Assembly (NCBI GenBank): GCA_016256075.1
Contig: SDVU01000323.1
Location: 1 to 15,137, forward strand
Source of the DNA: Dictyocoela muelleri
Lineage: Eukaryota; Microsporidia
Direction of reading: 5' to 3'
Length of the DNA: 15,137 nt
The notes beneath the pieces were generated by a model that was not told the DNA's origin, did no database searches, and was given only the letters and a program-made list of their open reading frames with translations. A program made the position numbers and the translations under genes. Below, in pieces: positions 1 through 8,822 of the stretch; position 1 is the stretch's first letter, and each line of letters begins with the position of its first letter.

Positions 1-34
1 ATGGTCTATTTTTAAAAAATGAATTACACCCATT

Positions 35-93
35 ACCTTCCAGATTCGGTTTTTAAGTTTTGTAAAATAATGTAAAAACCGAATCTGGAAGGT
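35..93. repeat. Perfect 21-bp inverted repeat (hairpin)
   Basis: Positions 35-55 and 73-93 are exact reverse complements (21 of 21) around a 17-nt AT-rich loop. The arm contains CCAGATTCGG and is richer in G+C than the surrounding sequence. It lies just past the last recognisable part of the minus-strand Gypsy pol fossil. A perfect arm in such decayed surroundings suggests it is younger than the fossil, for example the end of a small inverted-repeat element or a structured insertion. No target duplication could be assigned. Confidence 0.8.
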
Positions 94-94
94 T

Positions 95-1916
95 GACCCG
101 AAAATTTAGTATGGCTTCTGAAAGCTTTAATATAGGCTTTCAATATTATACTATATTTGGTAGTCCTAGAAAACTACCTATTTTACTTTAAACATATTTT
201 TCATTATATTGATTTTTAAATTATATATTTTGAGTCTATCAAAAACATTTTTTAAATTCATATCATATTTTTTAACAGTTCTACCAAACACTAAAACATC
301 ATCTAAATATGAATAGCAAGATTTTTATATTGGACGCCTTAAAACTTGAGCATTTCTCTTTGGAAGATTGCAGGAGAGTTTCTGAAACCTTGGGGTATTT
401 TTGTTAACTGATATAATACAAAATTCGTATACAAAAAATCTTTTCTCTATCTTCTCTTTTTAATACGCTTGGAAAAATCCATCCTTAAAATCCACAACAC
501 TTAAATATTTCATTCCATTTAGACGGCGTATTATTTTCTGAATATTTGAAATGCAGAATTTATCAAGAATAACCTGATCAGTTAATTTTGTAAGGTTTAG
601 TCTATTCCTATGTGACAAATCTTTTTTTGCAACAATTACTACCAGATTTCACGACAATAAATTGTTTTTTATTATTACCATTGATAATAAATTATTGACA
701 AATGATTGGAAAGCTTTTCTTTTTGAATAGTCTTTAAATGGTGTGAACAACTAAAAATTGAGATATTATTTGATACTACAGGACAAATAACTGTGAATTC
801 ATTTTTTTCACATAATAACTTCTTCAACAATTCATTCCACAGAAGTATGTTGGTAATTAGATTATCCTAGATAAGGAAACGGTCTTTTATTTCAATGCCA
901 TTATATTTAATTGACGCCTTAGAAGATTTACGAATTATCACGTATGAACCATTAATTCAATAAATCCTTTTAGGTGTATTTAACACTTCATTTTCTATTT
1001 CAAGTGTTCGTTGTAAAGAAGCAGAAATGAAATTGCAATCGGAACCAGAATAAAAAAAACAACATATTTAAAATCATTTATTTTATATTTTTTTCTTTTT
1101 CGACAATGACATGTCAATTGAAGAAGCAAACATGTTTTAATTTCTGGTATTTATGTTATTTCTATTGTTCCTAAAAAACAATTTCTTGAAATATGTAAGC
1201 CTTACCACAAAAATAACATATTATTTTAAAATTATTCCTTAATTTTCTGACAACAGTCATTCCTGAATTTGAATTATTCGAAATTATTCGATATTGTTCG
1301 ATTTTACTATATTTCAAGGCTTCCTATTTTTTATAAAAAATCAACAACTGTTTTCACTGCTATTTCGGTGTGAAGACAAGGCCTTGTATTTATCTTGTTA
1401 AAAGCATCTTTCTTAATTTATTCACAGTATTGAGCATCATAATTGTCCTTAAATATATATTCATGTAATCGGATTACATATTTAGACCCAATCCCACCTT
1501 CAAATTTATGAATTGAAGAGATAACTTATTCGCAGTAAAATTCTACAAAAAAAACTTAAAAATCTTGCCATTTACTTGAGAGTGCACTTCTACATCTTTT
1601 TCAAAGAACAATTTACCAAAAACATCAGTTCCGTGTTTTATGATTATGGTCATGTTTTCTATAAGTGTACATTTTTCAAATCCAATAGTTCCTTCTAGCA
1701 TAAATAAATTCATTTCGCAGTTTTAATTTTTCAATTATTTGTAAAAGAAACTACCCGGCTTTCCATAGTCCTCACATGCACTCTGATATATTTTGGAATT
1801 TCTACGTCTTTTTATTATATGTGATCGAGACCTTTTGTTATTGTCCAAATCTAATTATGTTCTATCATCATAGTTTGAAATGGAACCACTCTCACCGCTT
1901 TTTGTCGAAAACGTCA
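95..1916 (-). mobile_element. Broken Ty3/Gypsy LTR retrotransposon, gag-pol part
   Basis: This is a minus-strand fossil of a Ty3/Gypsy (Metaviridae) element. Read from high to low coordinates it gives a Gag-like N-terminal region beginning near 1916, with charged Asp/Asn/Lys/Arg-rich sequence. A zinc-knuckle-like cysteine patch follows near 1180-1215, then a retropepsin-like stretch near 960-1060. Reverse transcriptase runs from about 770 down to 180. The RT is recognised by a VVDFKDGF-like motif A near 500-530 and a YLDDVLVFGRT motif C near 285-315. A thumb-side FLGLPN-like motif lies near 130-175. The order gag, protease, RT is the expected one. RNase H, integrase and both LTRs are not seen; the 3' part would lie beyond the window start. 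The copy is clearly broken, with many disruptions, so it is an old insertion. The family call rests on the RT motifs and is fairly secure; the exact borders are approximate. Confidence 0.8.
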
Positions 1917-2149
1917 TTTTAACCCGGGATCATCAAAAAAAAATAAAATAGAATTACCATTGTTATTTTTTTTAAGAAAGGCGAAAAAAGTGTGATTTTA
2001 AAATATTTTTTTATAAATCAGTTAAAAAAATGCCAGTTTCAAATAAAAAAGGCGGTACTAAATAGGTCCTGACCCTAAAAATTTTTCTTTTTAACATGAA
2101 AAATTTTGGTGTTAGGAAATTAGTACTATCCATTTATTTCTGTAAAAAC

Positions 2150-2520
2150 AAAGCAGTGTTATGGTATCTTATGCGTACATTTAATAAAATTTTATAATTT
2201 GCTTCGGTAAATAGCTTACCGTTGCAAATATTGCACCCAATTTGTATGTGACTCTTTTAGCTTTAGAAAAATATTCAGCGTTGCGCAAGTAATCTTCATC
2301 TTCAATCATATTTTTGTTTTTTATGTTTCCTATTTTTACATTTATATATTTCGCGGTAATTTTGCTTTATCTTTTTTACGTATCCGTGTGATAATACCAG
2401 TTTCGACAGAAAAGTGCGCATACTTTTTTTGACCAGCGACCTAGGCCTTTTATTATTGTCTGAATCTAATGATTTTCTATCCCAATGGTTGGAAATAGGA
2501 CGACTAAAAGGTCTTATTAT
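2150..2520 (-). mobile_element. Second Gag-like fragment, Ty3/Gypsy fossil
   Basis: On the minus strand the stretch near 2430-2510 contains an Asp/Asn/Lys/Arg-rich segment (with DNNKRPRS). It resembles the N-terminal segment of the Gag-like region of the neighbouring fossil near 1830-1900 (DNNKRSRS). A further acidic/aromatic coding-like stretch lies near 2210-2310. It appears to be a remnant of a related copy rather than part of the first element, because the same Gag segment occurs twice in tandem orientation about 600 bp apart. It is broken and old. The assignment is by similarity to the neighbour only; the limits are approximate. Confidence 0.45.
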
Positions 2521-2568
2521 CTTTAAAACTCGTATTTATTTAAAAACACTTTTTATAGTTTTACATCA

Positions 2569-2625
2569 AAAAATGTTTCATAAATAACCAATAACTACAA
2601 TTTCTTATAAATATGAAACATCTTT
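2569..2625. repeat. Short inverted repeat
   Basis: Positions 2569-2582 and 2612-2625 are reverse complements with 13 of 14 matches (core ATGTTTCATA) around a 29-nt AT-rich spacer. No coding sequence is near it. It may be the end of a small element or a chance hairpin in AT-rich DNA. Confidence 0.5.
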
Positions 2626-2736
2626 CTTTTTAAAATTATAAATTTGTTTATGATCATTAAACAATCCAACAGTGTCTACCTCACATTTTTTTTCCTTATT
2701 TTGCTTTTCTCCATTATTTCAGCTATCATTAATTTA

Positions 2737-2808
2737 AGATTAGATAGCACACTGGTTAACACTCTTGAATGAAATTTTTAGTATCGAAGTTCAAATCCCG
2801 CTGACCTT
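2737..2808 (+). tRNA. Degenerate tRNA-like sequence (pseudo-tRNA or SINE head)
   Basis: The 72-nt span has a possible 7-bp acceptor stem: 2737-2743 against 2801-2807, with five Watson-Crick pairs, one G-T wobble and one mismatch. An A-box-like TAGCACACTGG lies at 2745-2755 and a B-box-like AGTTCAAATCC at 2788-2798. The spacing and the T-loop TTCAAAT are right for a tRNA. The anticodon arm is badly paired; a loop reading ATGAAAT would put GAA (Phe) in the anticodon place, but this is weak. The T-stem is also largely unpaired. There is no strong T-run directly downstream, only TTT. It is best read as a decayed tRNA or the tRNA-derived head of a SINE, not a working tRNA. Confidence 0.4.
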
Positions 2809-2938
2809 AATCTTTAATAAATAATGAATAGAAGACATTAAGCGGGAAAAAACTATAGACATTTAGTATTAATATACAACTGTTCCAGTGTGTATGGCTG
2901 ATTAAGACTTGGTCTAATATGATAACAAAGCAGAATGA

Positions 2939-3091
2939 ACTCATGTTAGTGTGAAGAAGAGTGCGGCGACGCCTCTCGTGAAAATAATTAGTAAAAAATT
3001 GTACGAAGTCACTAATTATCTGTGTCCGCTGATTATTGATAAAACGAAAATCGCGTATACAGCTCGGCTTCTGGGTAGCTTAGAAACAACA
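2939..3091 (+). pseudogene. Coding-like fragment of unknown origin, 51 codons
   Basis: This is a stop-to-stop open stretch of 51 codons with no good start codon. It has clearly more G+C than its surroundings (runs such as GCG GCG ACG CCT CTC) and a balanced residue mix including KKSAATPLVK and AYTARLLGSL. That composition differs from the K/N/I/F-rich chance frames in the rest of the window, so it may be a remnant of a real gene or of a transposon protein. I do not recognise the family. The sequence around it (2820-3300) is also somewhat less AT-rich than the flanks, so the remnant may be longer than the open stretch. Confidence 0.35.
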
Positions 3092-3344
3092 TAATATTAG
3101 AAAACCCGAACCCAAAGTTTAAAGACAACAGTAGAAGACAACAACTGGGTTTGTAACTATATTTGTTCTCAACTTGTAAAATATACTCTTTATCTAAAAA
3201 AATTGCAGCCTTTATAATTGAGAAGCACCAAAATTAGAGATAGCAGCTTTAGAAAAAATAAAAATCAAAGCTGGTTCCTATGGTGCATAGAACGTCCATT
3301 CTAATATGTATATCATAATTATTAAGTGCATAGACTACCTTTAC

Positions 3345-3505
3345 TATTTAAAATAAGCTTAAAATCGCGAAATAAATATATATTATTTGAAATACAAAGA
3401 TATAAACAGTTATGAATAACTATTCTCGCCAAATTTAGTAATTGTTTATATCTCTGTATTTTAAATATTATATTTTCAGAAACTAAGGGAATATTTGTTC
3501 CCTTA
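3345..3505. repeat. Imperfect palindrome with an embedded hairpin
   Basis: Positions about 3379-3412 and 3439-3473 form a long imperfect inverted repeat (shared core GATATAAACA and its complement). Next to it, 3485-3504 is a perfect small hairpin, AAGGGAA with TTCCCTT. The left shoulder (3347-3372) resembles the TATTTGAAATAAACGTAAAATCACG motif found in the Merlin arms near 10924-10948, so this may be a very old copy of the same kind of palindromic element. The 87-codon minus-strand open frame over 3322-3585 follows the palindrome and has no recognisable protein; I do not call it a gene. Confidence 0.5.
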
Positions 3506-4263
3506 TAATGTTTAATGATATTTCGATGCTTAAAATTTAATTTGGAAAAAAAATTAAAATGTATTGAATGCTTTTTATTCAACATATTTATAATTTCATT
3601 TTCTTTTACAATTTTATTTTGATAGATTAAAATATTTAATTAAATATTTCATTTCGAAATTACTCAATATAAAATAATCAATTAAATGAATAAATCTACC
3701 AATATGTCAAATTCCCATGCTACAAATCTTTAATGTCGGATGACTGGATACGACAATATTAATTTATTTCACATATTAAACTTATTTTAAGTAAGGAACA
3801 CAGTGTATGCTAGTACTAATTAGGATTTACATATTAGAGGGAGATCCGGGCCTCGTAAGAACTTAAAGGTCCCTCTTTGATTGAAAAAAAAAATTAAAAA
3901 AAATAAAAAAGATAAAAATAATTAGACAATTAAATATTAAAAAAAAGTTTTAATCGAGATCAGAACCTATAAATAGACTGGGTGCGTAAGCTCTATGAGA
4001 GTGATAGGTAATTTTTTCTATTCCCACAATGTACTGATGTGGATGATAAATTAAATTATTTTTATTTTTTCACTATCTATAAATTTTTATTTCCGATGGT
4101 TTAATGATTTACGTGTAATATAATTGGAGTTGTATTACATCATTTTTGTGATTTCTTTTAGTGCGTCAATATCTGAAGAAATTTATCAGTTATTATTAAA
4201 AACACGGGTTGGTTATTTTTTTTTAATTTGCTTTTGTTTAGAATAATATGTCCTGCACGCAGC
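3506..4263. other. AT-rich stretch without genes
   Basis: No coding frame or RNA gene could be supported. A weak interrupted inverted repeat (GAGGGA ... TCCCTC, 3837-3875) is followed by an A-rich tract. This could be a fragment of an element end, but it is too short to assign. Confidence 0.5.
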
Positions 4264-4289
4264 GCGAGACCTATGCGTTTGCGAGACCT
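4264..4289 (+). repeat. Short direct repeat GCGAGACCT
   Basis: GCGAGACCT occurs at 4264-4272 and again at 4281-4289, within a short island (4252-4290) that is strikingly GC-rich for this window. It may be a remnant of an inserted element end. No gene is attached to it. Confidence 0.5.
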
Positions 4290-4843
4290 TTTAATATTTT
4301 TACTTATACATTTTTTTTATATATGAATCTTATTTATATTGTTTTTTCATATATGATTTTTATTATATATTGATTTTATAAATATATAATTTTTTTTAAG
4401 TTTTTAATGCATTGGGGTTCGAACCCCCAATATCTTTATAATTCAATTTGTTCTAATCTCTCGGTAAATAAAAATTGTCATATATTTACCGATTATTAAT
4501 AACATTTTTTAAAAATAACATTTTTTTAATGACATAATAAAAAAAATATAAATTTTGTCTATATAATTTTTTTACATTATTGTTATTTTTTATTGATTTT
4601 TATAATCAAAAAAATTATGAAATTTTTAATAATTTATAAATACTTTATTTACAAAATGTAAAATTAAAGTTGACAATAAACATTTTCATTCTTAAAATTA
4701 AATTAGTTATTAAAATAAATGTAATAAAAAAATTTCGGTGTTGTATATGAATAGTAGTAGAAAATATATCGGCTATTATTTTGAGGGATCGGCTCTATGC
4801 AACAAAAAATTTAAAAAAATTAAAATATTAATAAAAATCAATA
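4290..4843. other. Low-complexity A/T sequence with one small palindrome
   Basis: The stretch is mostly A/T runs with no supportable gene. At 4411-4431 there is a near-perfect palindrome centred on TTCGAA (ATTGGGGTTCGAACCCCCAAT). It looks like a tRNA T-arm, but no D-arm or acceptor partner is present upstream, so I do not call a tRNA. Confidence 0.55.
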
Positions 4844-4845
4844 TA

Positions 4846-6203
4846 CAGTGCTCGCTCTTTAATTTGAACATTCTCTAATTTGAACATTATTTTTTTAAAA
4901 ATTATATATAAATGATCAATGAAAACCTACCCCCTTCTGTGAACGTGAACACAAAATTTTTTTCATATTAATTAATTAGACAAAAAATTACATTCCCTAT
5001 TATGAACAATAAAAAAACAATGAACATTGTTACATACAGTAGCTTGACAGTAAGCAACGTATCATTATTTAAAGTTTAATTATTATAAATTACGTATTAT
5101 TATTTAAAACTTTACATGTATTAGAATTAACTTATCATTCCTCATCTATATCAAACATTATGTTTCACAATAAGCATAAAAGAAGTTGATTTTGTAAGTG
5201 TATGCATGAACATGAGAACCATAATCACAATATCTCATTCCGTACCAACACGACAATGCAGAGGAAAGACATAGCAAACAAATAGACAAAGGAGAAGTTA
5301 TACAAGATTAATAATAATGATTCAATAAATATTTTCACATTATATTTTAAAAATGGCTATCCACTTAAAGTGGATCACGTCAAACATCATAAAAATAAAG
5401 ACAAAAATTTAAAATTAAAACAAAAAAAAACATTATATAGAAAACAGGTCCCCGTATGAGTCAAAGGTGTCTTACAAAAAAAATATATAATTTATCTACG
5501 GGTTCTATAAATAAAATAATAAAAGAAAGGGATGAATATATCGAATAAATAATTATTTCATCTGATAAAAACTTCGGGTGGAAACGGAAGTTAACAAAAA
5601 CAGAAAATTTTGATAATATATTATATAAATAGATGCAAAGTAAAAGAAGGATAAATATGATTATAACAAATCACATATAAAAAATATGGCTATTTGTTGG
5701 CGAATAAAATTGAAATAAGGGAATTTAGTGCTAGTGATGGTTCGTTAGGAAAATTTAAGAAACGAATAAATTGAGTTTGAAGAAAATATGCGAGAGGCGG
5801 GTCTTGTAGACTATGACGTTATTACAAATTTTAAAGATTTTTATGCTAAAAAATTTCAGAAAATGATCCAAAAAATATTTATAAGTGTGGTGAAACTGGG
5901 CTTTTTTGACATACTGCAAAAAAAACTATTGTGGTTAATGACGATGATTAAGCCACTTGGTAATTCTCAAAAAAGGCTGGTAATATTGGTTTGCAATAGC
6001 TTAACAGGTGATAAATTAAAACCTTTGATTATTGGAAAATCAAAGAACCAGATCATTTACTAGAAAAAACATTGATATTATCAATGTTTTTTATGATTAC
6101 AAATACAATTCATAAATGATTTTAACCATATTTAAGAAATGATTGATGGATCTTAATAAAAAAAATGAAAAATCAAAATCGTAAAATATTATTAACTCTA
6201 GAC
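4846..6203 (+). mobile_element. Tigger/pogo-type DNA transposon, 5' part
   Basis: The left end CAGTGCTCGCTCTTTAATTT starts at 4846, directly after a TA dinucleotide (4844-4845), as expected for Tc1/mariner-pogo elements. A subterminal repeat, CTCTAATTTGAACATT, follows within the next 45 bp. About 500 bp of AT-rich leader precede a degraded Tigger-like transposase on the same strand. The element is cut off at 6203, where a hAT end begins. No matching right terminal repeat (it would end GAGCGAGCACTG) was seen in the rest of the window, so the 3' part is lost or moved. Confidence 0.75.
5420..6203 (+). pseudogene. Tigger/Jerky-like DDE transposase pseudogene
   Basis: In family members this enzyme binds the element ends and cuts and pastes them. 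The parts appear in order but in changing frames. A helix-turn-helix stretch (IYNLSTGSINKIIKERDEYI) lies at about 5484-5545. A CENP-B-like second DNA-binding region at about 5600-5780 contains MQSKRRINMII and GSLGKFKKR. The DDE_1 domain starts with REAGLVDYDVI near 5790. In the first catalytic motif the usual NADETGLF reads KCGETGLF, so the aspartate codon position (5889-5891) encodes Gly. RLVILVCNSLTGDKLKPLII (about 5970-6030) and NRKILLTLD (about 6177-6203) follow. The last Asp of that motif is the final codon before the hAT end. Several stops and frameshifts are visible: stops near 5546 and 5630, and frame changes near 5690, 5770, 5870, 5960 and 6060. The third catalytic residue and the C-terminus are absent. 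It is inactive. The longest open piece is 5788-6063. Confidence 0.8.
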
Positions 6204-6386
6204 CAGTGTTTCTCAAAGTGGTCCATACGGACCCTTTTGGTCCCTCAGAGACTTCAGGGGGGTCCCTAAGACTTTCTGGAGTTTAGGGGGTTCCTAAAGA
6301 GCTTTTGGGGGTCCCTAGAAAATTATTTTATTATATCGCATTTCTCTCTTGGGTTTGGTAAATTTAATCTATAAAATATTACATCA
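6204..6386 (+). mobile_element. hAT element left end with G-rich subterminal repeats
   Basis: The sequence opens with CAGTGTTTCTCAAAGTGGTC, a typical hAT terminal repeat. It follows CTCTAGAC (6196-6203), which fits the known nTCTAGAn target preference of many hAT elements. The next 110 bp are unusually G-rich for the window. They repeat GG(G)TCCCT-like motifs at about 6239, 6261, 6289 and 6310, as subterminal transposase-binding repeats do. No hAT transposase was found. The possible partner end is at 12371. Confidence 0.65.
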
Positions 6387-6394
6387 AAATTATA

Positions 6395-6605
6395 CAGACC
6401 TTTTCATAATCATTGATACATCTTTCATTATTATTGACACCATCTTTCAATATTATTAACACCATTTCTCATTTTATTGACAACATTTTTCATTACAAGG
6501 TTTTTTGTTATTGATCAATTGCTGAAAGCTATAGGCCTATTTTCCAAAGTTATAGACCCATTTTCCAAAGTTATGACACATTTTCCAAAAGTTAAAAAGC
6601 TGTTT
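6395..6605. repeat. 21-22 nt tandem repeats, left arm
   Basis: There are two successive arrays. In 6405-6500 the unit is about CATTATTATTGACACCATCTT, with steps of 21, 22, 22 and 21 nt. In 6540-6600 the unit is about TTTCCAAAGTTATAGACCCA, with steps of 21 and 20 nt. A small open frame across this repeat is a product of the repeat, not a gene. Confidence 0.75.
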
Positions 6606-7216
6606 GATCTTTCGGCCGGAGTACGAGAGATCGGAAAACTTTTATGTCATGACTTGAGGCCGGAAGATCGGAAAAGTTAAAAGTTCGGCCCTAATTTTTT
6701 TTTTAAATTTTAACGAAGCATTTTAAATTTAAAGAGACAAGAGTAAATTATAAGGGTTAAAAGAAACTTATAAGACTGTGGAGGAAATGGTACCGATTAT
6801 AATGATAGTTAGGGAATAATTATAAGGATGTATGGTAAAAACGACAATAGTTAATTATAAGAGTGGAGAGTAAAAATATAATAGAGGAGTGAAAATTATG
6901 ATAGCGGAGGTGAAAAATAACAATTTTGTTTTTTAATCTCATAATTATCTCCCCTCTTATATTTATTCGACCCCTAACTCTTATAATACCCCCACTTTTG
7001 TATTTTTCTATCACCCATATAATTTCCTCACCTCATAATTTCACCGTACTCTTATGATTAACTCTTATAATTTTTTCCTCCAACCTTATATTTTTCCTCC
7101 ATCCTTATAATTTACTCTTGCCTCTTTTGAATCAAAATGCTTATTTTTTTAAATTTGATAAAATTTAAGACCGAAACTTCAAGTTTTACGATCTTTCGGC
7201 CACCAACCGAAAGATC
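6606..7216. mobile_element. Nested inverted-repeat element (MITE-like)
   Basis: This is a 611-bp imperfect palindrome inserted in the left arm of the surrounding foldback. Its ends are GATCTTTCGG (6606-6615) and the exact complement CCGAAAGATC (7207-7216). About 110 bp next to the ends are unique inverted sequence, with extra copies of the CGAAAGATCGG motif. The inner parts of both arms are arrays of CTTATAATTT-CTCC-like units with a period of about 19-21 nt (for example at 7064, 7085 and 7104). The centre lies near 6911-6935. There is no coding capacity, and the short minus-strand open frame at 6820-7014 is repeat-derived. No target duplication is evident. Confidence 0.75.
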
Positions 7217-7390
7217 GGATTAGGAAGTTATAGACTCATTTCCCAGTGTTAAAGACTCAAAATTTTAGAGTTATAGGCCTTTTCTAGTGTCATAACCACT
7301 TTTTAGGAGGTAAAAAATTATTTTTTAGTTATAGACCAGTTTTTTTTTCAGAGTTATAGAGATTTTCTTAGAGTTATAGATATACTTAAA
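7205..7390. repeat. Continuation of the left-arm tandem array
   Basis: After the nested element the left arm goes on with TTAGAGTTATAGACC-like units at irregular 20-25 nt steps. Together with 6540-6605 this was one array, split by the 6606-7216 insertion. Its inverted partner is 8150-8400. Confidence 0.65.
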
Positions 7391-8149
7391 ATACTTATAC
7401 AAAATTAAGCTCTTCTTAAAAATCCCAAAATCAAGATCTCAAGAATTGTCGGTGCTACTCTGTATAAAAATTTTTTCAAGAGAAACTTTTTTAAAATTAC
7501 ATAATTTAAATTTCTGGATTAACTGAAATAATTATTCGGTTTGTAATAGCAGACGTATAGGCAGCATATGCCGAGTTTACGCAAGATCACAACCGGATTT
7601 TTATAAAAAAATAAAAAATATATTAGTTTTAACAAGAATATTTAATTAAAAGTTATTAGACACTTCCATAAAGAAATTCACTTAATTACATAATATAGAA
7701 AAGACAAAAACTTAGCAATTTATATTATATTGTCTAATATACATATTGTAGAATTAGTTTTATATATAAAATTTGAAAATACGACTACATAAAACGAATT
7801 TATAAAACATATAGATGTGGCAAAAAAAGAAAATTCTATTATAATTTGGTATTTCTATATTTTTTAGTTTTGTAATTTCTTTAGAAAGGGTCTAAGATAA
7901 GTTATATTTGAATATTTTTGTTTATCTGAGATATTGCTAAATTTATTTATAAAAAAATAATGTAGTCAGTTATCGTGCTACTATTACAAACCGAAAAAGT
8001 ATTTCAGTTTCTTCCTAAATTTATCTTACGTATATTTTAAATAAGTTTCTCTTCAAAAAATATATGCTGAGCAGAGTAATACTGACAATTTATAAGGCCT
8101 TGGGGTAATATATTATTTATATGGGCTTATATTAGTAAAAGTATTTAAA

Positions 8150-8533
8150 ATATATCTATAAATCTAAAAAATGTGTCTATAACTCAAAAAAATGTGTCTA
8201 TAAGTTCGAGAAATTAGTATATAACATAAAAAAGTTCTACAAATCTTAAAAAAGATATATAACTAAAAAAAATATGGTGCTATAACATTTGAAAAAAAAG
8301 GTTTATAACTTTTAAAACATGTTCCATAACATGGAAAATAGATCTATAGTCTTAAGAAATTATATCTATAGCTTTGGAAAATTGATCCATAGCTGATAAA
8401 AACCTTATGCTAAATAGTGTCAATAATAAAAAAACTGTGTCAATAATAATAAAAATGGTGTAAATAATATATTATATGGTGCCAATATAATGAAAGATGG
8501 TGTCGAAATTAATGAAAAAGTCTGTATAGTTTA
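8150..8533. repeat. Tandem repeats of the right foldback arm
   Basis: The complement of the left array: 8150-8400 has AATGTGTCTATAACTC-like units, and 8400-8515 has ATGGTGTCAATAATAA-like units, in mirror order to the left arm. Units differ at many positions, so the arms are old. Confidence 0.7.
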
Positions 8534-8794
8534 CCCTTTAATATTTTTTTTTCAATTTATAAAACCTTCAATACAATATTAAGTTTTATAAAAAAATAGT
8601 AATTTTTGTAGTTTCACTAATCCACAATTTATTCAAATAATTTCACTCCCAAGTTTAATATGCTTAAAAAAATTATTTTAAGAGAGTAAACCAAATACAA
8701 CTCTACAAAATTAGAAAGTGAACAAATATATGTTTTAGAAATGCCTCAAAAACTAGAAATATAAAGTTTGGTTTGCCTAGGTTATTCCCCTTTC
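8534..8794. other. AT-rich stretch without genes
   Basis: No coding frame, RNA gene or repeat unit could be supported here. It lies between the foldback element and the Merlin-related palindrome. Confidence 0.5.
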
Positions 8795-8822
8795 TTTATG
8801 AAGGCATTTTCGCCTTTATAAG
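8795..8822. repeat. Short hairpin
   Basis: TTTATGAAGGC (8795-8805) pairs with GCCTTTATAAG (8812-8822) with one internal mismatch around a 6-nt loop. It directly precedes the Merlin-arm-like palindrome and might be part of its end. Confidence 0.5.

Larger units (their letters stand above)
6387..8533. mobile_element. Large foldback element with short-period repeat arms
   Basis: The outer arms are reverse complements. They start with AATTATACAGAC near 6389 on the left and close with GTCTGTATAGTTT near 8520-8532 on the right. Moving inward, both arms show arrays of about 21-22 nt: first ATTATTGACACCAT-like units (phase marks at 6405, 6426, 6448, 6470 and 6491), then TTATAGACCCATTTTCC-like units. 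A unique inverted stretch follows at 7444-7551 against 7979-8090. The left arm is interrupted by a nested element (6606-7216). Without it the left arm is about 557 bp and the right arm about 555 bp. The loop (7552-7978) is AT-rich and holds no supportable gene. With no transposase it is a non-autonomous element; the superfamily is unknown. Confidence 0.75.

Noticed and set aside
3322-3585. 87-codon minus-strand open frame
   Set aside because: It overlaps an imperfect palindrome and hairpin, has no motif, and is rich in I, N, K and F as expected by chance in AT-rich DNA.
3837-3895. Hairpin followed by an A-rich tract as a terminator
   Set aside because: The stem is interrupted and the trailing run is A on the plus strand, with no gene ending next to it.
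4411-4431. TTCGAA palindrome looking like a tRNA T-arm
   Set aside because: No D-arm, anticodon arm or acceptor stem at the right distance; treated as a plain palindrome.
6477-6680. 67-codon plus-strand open frame with repeated FSKVI-like segments
   Set aside because: The repetition comes from the 21-nt tandem units, whose length is a multiple of three. It crosses the junction with the nested element and is not a gene.
6820-7014. 64-codon minus-strand open frame
   Set aside because: It lies across the centre of the nested palindrome and is made of its repeat units.
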